This document shows, in pieces, positions 33,001 through 44,500 of a DNA stretch of 64,000 bases. A program made the translations under genes and the position numbers. How positions within the stretch are numbered: position 1 is the stretch's first letter; every line of letters starts with the position of its first letter. The DNA comes from Anaeramoeba ignava (taxonomy: Eukaryota; Metamonada; Anaeramoebidae): the NCBI GenBank assembly GCA_028826165.1, contig JAPDFW010000006.1:1-64000 (forward strand), given 5' to 3'. The notes below the pieces were generated by a model. It was not told the DNA's origin, ran no database searches, and saw only the letters and a program-made list of their open reading frames with translations.

Positions 33001-34640
33001 GAATCATCATTGCAGTTATCGTTGTCTGGAAAAGAAAAGCACCAAAAATTCCGAAATTGCCCCCGCCTCCAGATTTTACACCTTTCATGTACGGGACTAT
33101 TTACGAGGCAGAATTTTCCGACGAAGAAAAACAGAAAATCGAAGGCATGGCAGATCTCAAGGAGATCATCGTAGATCCTGAACTGGATCTTGTAAAAGCA
33201 CTTTTCCGAGTTGTTCGTCCATCAGACGCAGATTCACTTTGCAGAGCAACCACTTTCCTTCTTGAAGGAGACGGCAAAGAAACAGGACTCGATCTCATCA
33301 AATACACAATACGCAAAGAAACAAACGAGATCATTGATCCAACAACGCTTTTCCGAAGCAACAGTTTTGCAAGTAAGCTTCTTGGTGTCTATTCAAAGCT
33401 TTACGGATTACCGTATTTGTACCGGACAATTGCTTTTGAGATTTTCATGATTTGCCAAGAACTAACGGATCCTGTTGAGGTTGACGAGCGCAAGCTTCAA
33501 GACGTCAAAGAAGATGTTGATCTTGAAGATCCTGACATCAATTCTATTGATGTGAATAAATGGCGACTTTTAGTTTCCGGTCAAAAAATTCTTCATCGTA
33601 TTTGCAAGTCAGCTTCTCGTACTCCTGTTCAATTCAAGGAGATCAGCCGAGAACTTCAACAACGTATTTCCTATAAGTTTCCTGACTCAAGAGATCTTGC
33701 TGTTGGATCGTTCTTCTTTCTTAGGTTTATTTGTCCTTCTATTATTGCTCCTGATGCTTATGGTTTGGTTTCTTCTGCTCCAAGTGATACTGCAAGAAGG
33801 CATCTTGTTCTTGTTGCAAAAACTCTTCAGAATGTTGCTAATGGAACCAAGTTTAAAGAAGAGAGTTTGGAGGATCTTTCTATTTTTATATCTGCTAATA
33901 AACAAAAAGCATATGATGTACAAATTCAATTAAAATCAAAATTAATTTAAAATTCATTTATAAAATTCAATTAAAATCAAAATTAAAATTCAAATTAAAA
34001 TTCAATTAAAATTCATTTATAAAATCCAATTAAAATTAAAATCAAAATTAAAATTAAATTATAAAATTAAAATTAAAATTACAATTAAAATTCATTTATA
34101 AAATTAAAATTAAAATTCATTTATAAAATTAAAATTCATTTATAATTCAATTAAAATTAAAATTAAAATTAAAATTCAATTATAAAATTCATTTTATAAA
34201 ATTAAAATTAAAATTAAAATTAAAATTAAAATTAAAATTAAAATTAAAATTAAAATTCATTTATAAAATTAAAATTAAATTTAAAATTCAATTATAAAAT
34301 TCATTTATAAAATTCAAATTAAAATTAAAATTCATTTAAAATTCATTTATAAAATTAAAATTCAATTATAAAATTCATTTATAAAATTAAATTTATTTTC
34401 TTTATTTAGTTCTTCGACCAAATAGCTCAACCTGTTGAAAGAACTGAAGAGGTGGCTCAAATTCAAATTCCTAAAAATGTTCTTGATAGTTCTCTTGCTG
34501 TTTTTCACAGATTTATTTCTTTCCATAAAGATCGACTTTTGGAAGATCTTGAAGAAAATGATCCAGATTTAAAAGCAAAGTTAATTCCAATAATAGAAAG
34601 AATTGGAGAACCAATCAAACGTCAAAAAACAAAGATTTAA
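27005..34640 (+). CDS. Transmembrane RasGAP receptor with beta-helix and about 12 FN3 domains
   Basis: Exons 27005-27488, 28495-29046, 29496-33917, 34410-34640; about 1895 residues. Order: signal peptide (ILIIIIQVTLTTS); pectin-lyase-like parallel beta-helix (ATISRAVSKA, VFSGTYY, FQGGAINLY, GNKGGGIF, about 60-270); Cys-rich GCC2/EGF-like segment (CFPGSY, CQAGYYSS, CTPCSENYY); about 12 FN3 domains with repeated W(D/E)xPxxNGG motifs and many N-glycosylation sites; one membrane helix (LIAGLTVSLCSVGIIIAVIV, near residue 1500) with a basic stop-transfer; cytosolic RasGAP domain (about 1575-1830) with arginine-finger TTLFRSNSFASKLL and FLRFICPSIIAPDAYG. It is predicted to bind extracellular ligand and accelerate GTP hydrolysis by Ras-like GTPases at the plasma membrane. 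One surplus base between about 30953 and 30995, in FN3 number 5, breaks the frame. Introns are simple repeats. Confidence 0.88.
27489..28494. repeat. 1-kb AAAATT intron 1 of the RasGAP receptor
   Basis: Nearly pure AAAATT hexamers for about 970 bp with rare AAAATC. The GTATGT donor and ATTAG acceptor join beta-helix coding in phase 1. Confidence 0.9.
29047..29495. repeat. AAAATTCATTTTATATTT intron 2 of the RasGAP receptor
   Basis: About 20 copies of an 18-24 bp unit (AAAATTCATTTTATATTT with added AAAATC/AAAATT hexamers), each partly palindromic. Donor GTATTT; the acceptor is in the A-run before GTGCAAG. Confidence 0.85.
33918..34409. repeat. Repeat-filled intron 3 of the RasGAP receptor
   Basis: 492-bp intron of AAAATT and TTCATTTATAAAATT units, similar in kind to intron 2. 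GTACAA donor, ATTTAG acceptor, phase 0, inside the RasGAP C-terminal part. Confidence 0.8.
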
Positions 34641-34821
34641 TTTTGTTGTTTTCCTTGTTTTCCTTGTTTTCTTTTTCTTTTTCTTTTTCTTTTAAAAAAC
34701 AAAAGAAAAACAAATTAAAAAACAAAAACAAAAAAAAAACTTTTTTCATTTTTCATTTTTCATTTTTTTCATTTTTTTCATTTTTAAAAAAATAAAAATA
34801 ATTATAAAAATAATTATAAAA
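34641..34821 (+). promoter_or_regulatory. VPS29 upstream region with five TCATTTTT motifs
   Basis: Spacer between the RasGAP stop and the VPS29 ATG. Five TCATTTTT repeats lie at 34746-34785, followed by an A-rich leader. Repetition of the same motif before many starts here suggests an initiator-like element; this is inferred. Confidence 0.4.
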
Positions 34822-36908
34822 ATGATTGTTCTTATTATTGGAGATATTCATATTCCTTATAAATCAAGTGAAATTCCAGAAAAATTTAAAAATCTTTTTC
34901 AACAAGGCAAAATTGATTATTTGATTTGTACAGGAAATTTAACAACAAAATCAACACTTGATTATTTAAAAACAATTACAAAAGAAATATATATTGCTCG
35001 AGGTGATTCTGATGATGATGTAGATTATTATTTAATAAATAAATTAATAAATAATTTAATAAATAAATTAATAAATAAATTAATAAATTAATAAATAAAT
35101 AAATAAATAAATTAATAAATAAATTAATAAATATAAATTAATAAATAAATTAATAAATAAATTAATAAATAATTTAATAAATAAATTAATAAATAAATTA
35201 ATAAATAAATTAATAAATAAATTAATAAATAAATTAATAAATAAATTAATAAATAAATTAATAAATAAATTAATAAATAAATTAATAAATAAATTAATAA
35301 ATAAATTAATAAATAAATTAATAAATTAATAAATAAATTAATAAATAAATTAATAAATAAATTAATAAATAAATTAATAAATAAATTAATAAATAAATTA
35401 ATAAATAATTTAATAAATAAATTAATAAATAAATTAATAAATAAATTTAAAAATAAATAAATTAATAAATAATTTAATAAATAAATTAATAAATAAATTA
35501 ATAAATAAATAAATTAATAAATAAATTAATAAATAAATTTAATAAATAAATTAATAAATAAATTAATAAATAAATTAATAAATAAATTAATAAAATAAAT
35601 AAATTAATAAATAAATAATTTAATAAATAAATTAATAAAATAAATTAATAAATAAATTAATAAATAAATTTAATAAATAAATTAATAAATAAATTAATAA
35701 ATAAATTAATAAATAAATTAATAAATAAATTAATAAATAAATTAATAAAAATTAATAAATAAATTAATAAATAAATTAATAAATAAATTAATAAATAAAT
35801 TAATAAATAAATTAATAAATAAATTAATAAATAAATTAATAAATAAATTAATAAATTAATAAATAAATTAATAAATAAATTAATAAATAATTTAATAAAT
35901 AAATTAATAAATAAATTAATAAATAAATTAATAAATAATTTAATAAATAAATTAATAAATAAATTAATAAATAAATTAATAAATAATTTAATAAATAAAT
36001 TAATAAATAAATTAATAAATAAATTTTTAATAAATAAATAATAAAAATTTAATAAATAAATTAATAAATAAATTAATAAATAAATTAATAAATAAATTAA
36101 TAAATAAAATAAATAAATTAATAAATAAATTAATAAATAAATAAATTAATAAATAAATTAATAAATAAATAAATTAATAAATAAATTAATAAATAAATTA
36201 ATAAATAAATTAATAAATAATTTAATAAATAAATTAATAAATAAATTAATAAATAAATTAATAAATAAAAATTTAAATAAAAATAAATTAAATAAATTAA
36301 TAAATAAATTAATAAATAAATTAATAAATAATTTAATAAATAAATTAATAAATAAATTAATAAAAATAAATAAATTAATAAATAAATTAATAAATAAATT
36401 TAAATAAATTAATAAATAAATTAATAAATAAATTCAATAAATAAAATTTAATAAATAAATTTCAATAAATAAATTAATAAATAAATTTAAATAAATAAAT
36501 AAATTAATAAATAATTTAATAAATAATTAATAAATTAATAAATAAATTAATAAATAAATTAATAAATAATAAATAAATTAATAAATAAATTAATAAATAA
36601 ATTAATAAATAAAAATAAATAAATTAATAAATAAATTAATAAATAAATTAATAAATAAATTAATAAATAAATTAATAAATAAATAATTTAATAAATAATT
36701 AATAAATAAATTAATAAATTAATAAATAAATTAATAAATAAATTAATAAATAAATTAATAAATAAAAATAAATAAATTAATAAAAAATTAATAAATAAAT
36801 TAATAAATTAATAAATAAATTAATAAATAAATTAATAAATAAAAATAAATAAATAAATAAATTAATAAATAAATAAATAAATTAATAAATAAAATAAAAA
36901 TAAATTAA

Positions 36909-36943
<35 letters not shown>

Positions 36944-38311
36944 ATAAATAAATTAATAAATAAATTAATTAATAAATTAATAAATTAATAAATAAAAATT
37001 TAATAAATAAATTAATAAATAAATTAATAAATAAATTAATAAATAAATTAATAAATAAATTAATTAATAAATAAATTAATAAATAAATTAATAAATAAAT
37101 AAATTAATAAATAAATTAATAAATAAATTAATAAATAAATTAATAAATAAATTAATAAATAAATTAATAAATAAATTAATAAATAAATTAATAAATAAAT
37201 TAATAAATAAATAAATTAATAAATAAATTAATAAATAAATAAATTAATAAAAATAAATAAAAAATAAATAAATAAATAAATAAATAATAAATTAATAAAT
37301 AAATTAATAAAATAAATAAATAAATAAATTAATAAATAAAATAAATAAATAAATTTAATAAAATAAAATTAATAAATAAATAAATAAATAAATTAAAAAA
37401 AAAAATTAATAAATAATAAATAAAAATAAATAAATTAATAAATAAATAAAATAAATAAATTAATAAATAAATTAATAAATAAATTAATAAATAAATTAAT
37501 AAATAAATAAATAAATAAATTAATAAATAATTTAATAAATAAAAAAATAATAAATAAATTTAATAAATAAATTAATAAATAAATTAATAAATAAATTAAT
37601 AAATAAATAAAAATAAATAATAAATAAATTAATAAATAAATTAATAAATAAATTAATAAATAAATTAATAAATAATTTAATAAATAAATTAATAAATAAA
37701 TTAATAAATAATTTAATAAATAAATAAATAAATTAATAAATAAATTTAATAAATAAATTAATAAATAAATTAATAAATAAATTAATAAATAAATTAATAA
37801 ATAATTTAATAAATAAATTAATAAATAAATTAATAAATAAATTAATAAATAATTTAATAAATAAATTAATAAATAAATTTAATAAATAAATTAATAAATA
37901 AATTAATAAATAAATAAATATTTAATAAATAATTTTTGGAAATAGGAACTTGGATTTGAATTAGAAAATTCATTACAAATTGAATCATTTAAAATTGGAT
38001 TAATTCATGGGCATCAAGTAGTTCCTTGGGATGATTCAAAAACATTATCAATTTTCCAAAAAAAAATGGGAACTGATATTCTTATTTATGGAAATACACA
38101 CGAAAGCAAAGTTTTTAAATTAGAAGAAAAACTTTATATTAATCCAGGTTCTTTAACAGGAGCTTATCATCCAACTCAATTAGATACAATCCCTTCTTTT
38201 GTTGTTTTGGATATCCAAAAAGATTCTTTAACTTCTTATATTTACAAACTTAAAGATGGTGAAGTTAATGTTGAGAAATTTACTCACAAAAAAGAACCTT
38301 TAAATAATTAA
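34822..38311 (+). CDS. VPS29: VPS29, retromer subunit
   Basis: Two exons (34822-35019, 37946-38311), 187 residues; human VPS29 is 182. VPS29 is a phosphoesterase-fold scaffold of retromer, retrieving receptors from endosomes. Matching motifs in order: VLIIGDIHIPY, FKNLFQQGKIDYLICTGNL, DYLKTITKEIYIARGD, FKIGLIHGHQVVPWDD, DILIYGNTHE, LYINPGSLTGAYHPTQ, IPSFVVLDIQ. The canonical GHTH metal-site motif is GNTH here, a His-to-Asn change, so hydrolase activity is even less likely than usual for VPS29. The intron falls right after RGDSDD and is 2.9 kb of simple repeat; joining the exons needs no correction. The start follows an A/T leader with five TCATTTTT tracts. Confidence 0.95.
35020..37945. repeat. 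2.9-kb AATAAATT-repeat intron of VPS29
   Basis: The largest intron in the window, over five times the coding length of the gene. It is almost wholly TTAATAAATAAA-type units with indel drift and no other sequence. Donor GTAGAT (35020), acceptor AATAG (37944-37945). Both exons are unmistakably VPS29. Confidence 0.93.
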
Positions 38312-38535
38312 TTTCTTCTTTTTTTTTTTGCTTTTTTTTAATTCGATTTGATTTCTTTGCTTTTTTTTTTTTACAAATTCAAAAAATTTTTAAAAAATTT
38401 TAATTAATTAATTAATTAATAAATAAAAAAGAAAGATTTGATGAAATAAAATTTTTTTCCATTTTTCTTTTTTTTTTTCTTTTTATCTTTTTTCTTTTTT
38501 TCTTTTCTTTTTGGCTTTTTAGGGATTTTTCTAAA

Positions 38536-41500
38536 ATGATAAAGTGTTGTGGAGTTCCATTGTATGATAAACGAAAAAAAAGGTGTAGAAGATTAAAATC
38601 ACCAGTAAAATAAAAATCAAATTAAAAATTCAAATTAAAAAATTCAAATTAAAAAATTAAAATTAAAAAAATCAAATTAAAAAATCAAATTAAAAAAATT
38701 TTTTTTTCTTCATCAAAAATCGATCAATTAAAAAAAAAAAAAACAAAATTAATTAATTAAAAAAAATAACACGTTGAAAAAATAGTATTTACTTGATTTA
38801 GTTAGTGATAGAGTAAAGAGTAGATTATTAACAATTACTATTTTCCTTTCTGTGTTTACTTTTGCTGGTTATACTTTATTTTGGGAAGTTATGCATAGAC
38901 CAACTAATTTAGCAACAGCTCCTTATAAACCAACAAAAGTATTTTCTAATTTCAATAAATTCAACATTTCAATAATTCAAAAATTTTTTCTTTTTTTTCC
39001 TTTTTTGATCATAGATTACAGTTTTAAAAAGTCCTTCTTCTCAAGCAACAGTAGGAGTTCCTTTTACCACTCAACCAAGTGTAAATTAAAATTAAAATCA
39101 AAATCAAAATCAAAATCAAAATTAAATTCAAAATCAAAATTAAAATCAAAATCAAAAATTAAAATCTAAATCAAATTCAAAATCAAAATCAAAATCAAAA
39201 TCAAAATCAAAATCAAAATCAAAATCAAAATTAAAATTAAAATTAAAATCAAAATTAAAATCAAAATTAAAATCAAAATTAAAATCAAATTCAAAATTAA
39301 AATCAAAATCAAAATCAAAATCAAAATTAAAATTCAAAATCAAAATTAAAATCAAAATCAAAATCAAAATCAAAATCAAAATCAAAATCAAAATTCAAAT
39401 TCAAAATTAAAATTAAAATTAAAATAAAAATCAAATTCAAAATCAAAATTAAAATTTAAAAAAATAGGTTCAAGTTTATGGCCAAGATGGAACAATGGGA
39501 GTTCAAGGAGTAGAAGTTATTGCGAAAGCATATTATTATGATCCAAGTCTTACAAAAAGATTTGAAGGAGCTTCTTTAGATGATGTATTATCTCCTGATT
39601 ATATTGAAGCAAATGTATCTTTATCAACAATGAATCAACTTAAAATTTATCAACCCATTCTTTCAGGAGATACAGTTGCTTATTCAAATGAAGTATTTTT
39701 CAAACTGTTTTTTTTTAAAAAATAAATTGAAAAAATAAATTGAAAAAAATAAATAGGAAGGAATTGTTAATTTTGATAACTTATCATTTGTTGCTGGATA
39801 TCCTGGAATAAATACAATTTATTTTGAATCTGAAGGTATTTTATCAGCTACAGAAGTTCTTGTTACTCTTAAAGGATCTGGTATTTTATTTTAAATTGAA
39901 AAAATCATTCAATTGAATTAAATTAAATTATTTTTTTTTTTTTTTGATTCAAAAATTTAGTTTCTTCTATTGAATTTAGTTCTAATCCTCCTCAAAATAT
40001 ATCAATGGATGAAACAACTCAAGTTCAATCAATTTATGCTACAATCAAAGATACTGTAGGTGAACCTTTATCAGGAAAATTTATGACTTTGTTTGCTTTA
40101 AATGATTTGGATATTTTTGGAGATTTTATGAACCAAAGATTTTGTAATTCAAATTAAAAAAAAAATCTTTTCAATTCAATTCTCAAAATTAAAAAAAAAA
40201 CAATTTAGATTGGATGTCAACTCATATTTTAGGTCCATCTGATGAGGATGGAATTATTAATGTAGATTTGAATATAACAGGAACAAATACAAAAACTTTA
40301 TTTTTTCAAGTTGCTTGTGAAGGAAATTTATTAAATTGGGTTTATTCTGAAAATAATATTTATCAACCAACTAAAGTTATCTCAAATGGTTTATACAAAA
40401 AAAATTATAAAAATTAAAAAATTCAAAATCAAAATTAAAATCAAAATCAAAATCAAAATTAAAATCAAATCAAAATCAAATTCAAAAATTTCCTTCTTTT
40501 TTTTCTAGTTGAATCTGTTTTGATTCTTCAACAACCTTCTCCAAATATTATTTTCGAAAATGAAACATTTTCAATTCAACCAGTTGTCCAAGTTTTGGAT
40601 TCAAATGGTAAAGAAAAATCATCCAAATCTAAAATAAAATAAATTCATTTTTGATTTTTATTTGATTTTTATTTTAGGAACTGGAATTGCTGGAAAAAGA
40701 GTTTTTGCAATGATTTCAACTCAATTAGATTCAACTCTTCCATATTTTATTTCTGATTTATCTGATCAAGAAACAAAAAGTTTAATCAATCCAATAAGTT
40801 CAGAAACTGATTCTGATGGAAAGTAAAAAAAATTTTAAAGGAAAAAAAATTAATAACAAGAAAGCAAAAAAAAATTTATTCTTTTCTTTTTTGATTTTAT
40901 TTGATTTTATTTTAATTTAGAGCAACATTCCAAAATCTTGCTTTTTCGATAGATGGAAAAACCAATGAAAATAAATCATTTGCAATTTCATTTGTTTGTG
41001 ATGGAATTTCTTCAGATCCAACAAATGATATTACTGTTAAATCAAAAGTAGATCATCTTGAAGTTTTAGGGAATTCATTTAATTTTTCAGACTTATTTAA
41101 TACAGATGAAGAATGGCCTCCTGGAGCTCAATTTATAGGTCAAGTTGGCTTGATGAATCCTTCTTTACAAATTCGTGTTTTAGATTCTGATGGAAATGGT
41201 GTTTCTGGAAAAGTTCCTCATTTTAGAACTGTTAATATTAATGATACAAATGATTCACTTATTGTTATCCAAACTATTGATACAGTCTCAGAGTAATCCA
41301 AAACCAAAAATAAAATTAAAATCAAAAATAAAATCAAAACCAAAAATAAAATCAAAATCAAAATTAAAATCAAAAATTAAAATTAAAATCAAAACCAAAA
41401 ATAAAATCAAAATCAAAATTAAAATCAAAATTAAAATCAAAAATCAAAATTAAAATTAAAACCAAAATTAAAATTAAAATTAAAATCAATTAAAAATCAA

Positions 41501-44500
41501 AATCAAAATTAAAATTAAAATCAATATTAAATTAAAATCAATATCAATATCAAAATTAAAATCAAAATCAAAATTAAAATTAAAATCAAAATCAAAATTA
41601 AAATTAAAATCAAAATCAAAATCAAAATTAATTTCCTGAATAGTTTGGATGGGATTTTTAGTACACAAGTTCTTGGTCGTTCTGGACCAAATGGAACAAC
41701 TTATTTCAGAATAGAAGTTACTATTGATGATGTTCCACACATTCTTAATTTTACTTTTAATTTAACAGTTTTTGCTTGGAATGCAACAACAAGTGATCAA
41801 ACATCATGCAGAATAGTTGAAATTTTAACAGAAATTCCAACATCTATTGAATCAGGAACAGATATAGGACCAATAACAGTTCAAATTTTTGATTTTGCAA
41901 GAAGACCTGTGAGTGGAAATGATATGTATATTCTTTTAACAACTCCTGCCAATGTATTATTAACATATTTTCCTTATTGGTTTGATTCAGCAACTACTGA
42001 TTCAACTGGAACTGCAGTTATTAGTAGTTTGATTATTGAAGGGTATTTAAATTTTCAAAAGAATTATTCTTATTCTTATTCTTATTTTTATTCTTATTTT
42101 TATTCTTATTTTTATTCTTATTTTTATTCTTATTCTTATTCTTATTTTTATTCTTATTCTTATTCTTATTCTTATTTTTATTCTTATTTTTATTCTTATT
42201 CTTATTCTTATTTTTATTTTTATTTTTATTCTTATTCTTATTTTTATTCTTATTTTTATTCTTATTCTTATTTTTATTTTTATTTTTATTTTTATTCTTA
42301 TTCTTATTTTTATTCTTATTCTTATTCTTATTCTTATTTTTATTCTTATTCTTATTTTTATTCTTATTCTTATTCTTATTCTTATTCTTATTCTTATTCT
42401 TATTCTTATTTTTATTCTTATTTTTATTTTTATTCTTATTCTTATTCTTATTTTTATTCTTATTCTTATTCTTATTCTTATTCTTATTCTTATTCTTATT
42501 CTTATTTTTATTTTCATTCTCATTCTTATTTTTATATAATATCACTGGAACATTTGCTATTTCAGCAGCTTATGATAGATATTATGAATGTTATTCAAAT
42601 GAAATTAAAATTGATATAAGAACTCCTGTTACTCAAATGGAATTATTACAAGCTCCTCAACAATCTTATGCAACAGAATATTTCAAACATTCAAATTTTG
42701 AAGTAAAATTAAAATCAAAATCAAAATCAAAATTAAAATCAAAATTAAAATTAAAATTAAAATCAAAATCAAAAATTATAAATTTTAGTTAAAAGCTTTA
42801 GATAAATATGGAAATCCTGTTTCTGGAAAAACTGCAGTATTTTACCTTTATTCATATCCTACTTATGTTGCTCAAGAAATTTTAGATGCATTTTTAACAT
42901 GGGGTTCAGAATCAGTTCAAGTTAATAATGCAATAACAAATGGAAGACAATTTTTTGGAATTCAAACAGAATCAACAACAGATTCAAATGGTTTTATTGA
43001 CAAAAAAAAAGAATAAAAGAAGAAATTTAATCAAATATTTATTAGATCCCTTTATGAACCTTTCTTTTTCAGTTGATGGAAAATTTATGAAAAGGAATTG
43101 TTACATTTGAAAATTTTTATATTTACAAAAATTCAAAATCAAAATCAAAATTCTTTTTTTACAGTTGATGGAAAAATTAAAATTTGAAAATTAAAATTAA
43201 AATTAAAATTAAAATTGAAATTTTCAAAATCAAAATTATTGGTAAGCAAAAATCAAAATCAAAATCAAAATCAAAATCAAAATCAAAATCATTTATTAAA
43301 ATCAAAATCATTTATTAAAATCATTTATTAAAATCAAAATCAAAATTCAAAATTAAAATCAAAATTAAAATTAAAATTAAAATTAAAATTAAAATCAAAA
43401 TTAAAATTAAAATTAAAATTAAAATTAAAATTAAAATCAAAATCAAAATTAAAATCAAAATCAAAATTAAAATTAAAATTAAAATTAAAATTATGAAATA
43501 GCTGAATATCTTCTTGTTATTCAGAATGCCTCTTCTTCAACTATAACATTAAACGAACCTTGGGATTATGTTCCTCAACTTGTACTATTAGATAGCAAAT
43601 ACAACGAAATAGATCTTCAAAGAGTAAAATTAAAAACATATATTGAAGGATTAAATGAAGATGAGTATATAATAACTTTTGATTGTGGAGATGAACACAC
43701 AAGTGAATCACCAACAAATGATTGCTATTCATATTCATACACATCAAGTAGTGTCATGTATTTTTACAATTTCCAAATCATAGAATTTTCATCACCGAAT
43801 CCTTGTTTCCAGATTTACTTTGTATTTGCGGAGGGAGAACCTTATGAATTGTATTCAGGATTAAGTGAAGTGTATTGTATCGAAAATTACATCACAAGTG
43901 TTACTGCTCTATCTGATGTTTCAGCTTATACAACTGTGGATACTTACACTCAATCAGCTTCTATTCTTCAAACTGAAACTCTTCTTGGAACTGCCATTCA
44001 AGGACTTGAACCTAATGTGGATGTTGTTGATAAACCCCCTGGTTTTGCAGATTGCACTTTTCAATGGCAGTATTTCGCAACGGATTCTTTAGGACAATCT
44101 TACTTATGGATTGAATTGTTTGATGGATGTGTTACAGGAAGATATAGTTTTATAGCTTCACTTGGAGGAGTTAATGCGTAAGAAATGATTAAAATCAAAA
44201 TTAAAATCAAAATCAAAATCAAAATCAAAATCAAAATTAAAATTGAAATCAAAATCAAAATCAAAATTAAAATTAAATAATTGAAATCAAAATAATTGAA
44301 ATTAAAATAATTCAAATTAAAATTAAAATTAAAATTAAAATTAAATAATTGAAATCAAAATAATTGAAATTAAAATCAAAATTAAAATAATTCAAATCAA
44401 AATCAAAATTCAAATTAAAAAATTCAAATCAAAAAATCAAAATTAAAATAATTGGAATTAAAATTCTGTTTTTTTTTTAGTTCGACTCTTTTCTATATTG

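Noticed and set aside
32691-33361. Several 60-85 codon frames opposite or overlapping the FN3/RasGAP exon
   Set aside because: They overlap a strongly conserved coding exon, lack domain signals and reflect its higher GC.
35020-37945. The 2.9-kb AATAAATT array as a CRISPR, centromeric or origin element
   Set aside because: There are no spacers or unit conservation, and flanking exons show that it is simply the VPS29 intron.
42033-42545. Long minus-strand frames of alternating Asn-Lys or Arg-Ile
   Set aside because: They are translations of the TTCTTA/TTTTTA repeat, start and end within it, and lie inside an intron of the opposite-strand gene.
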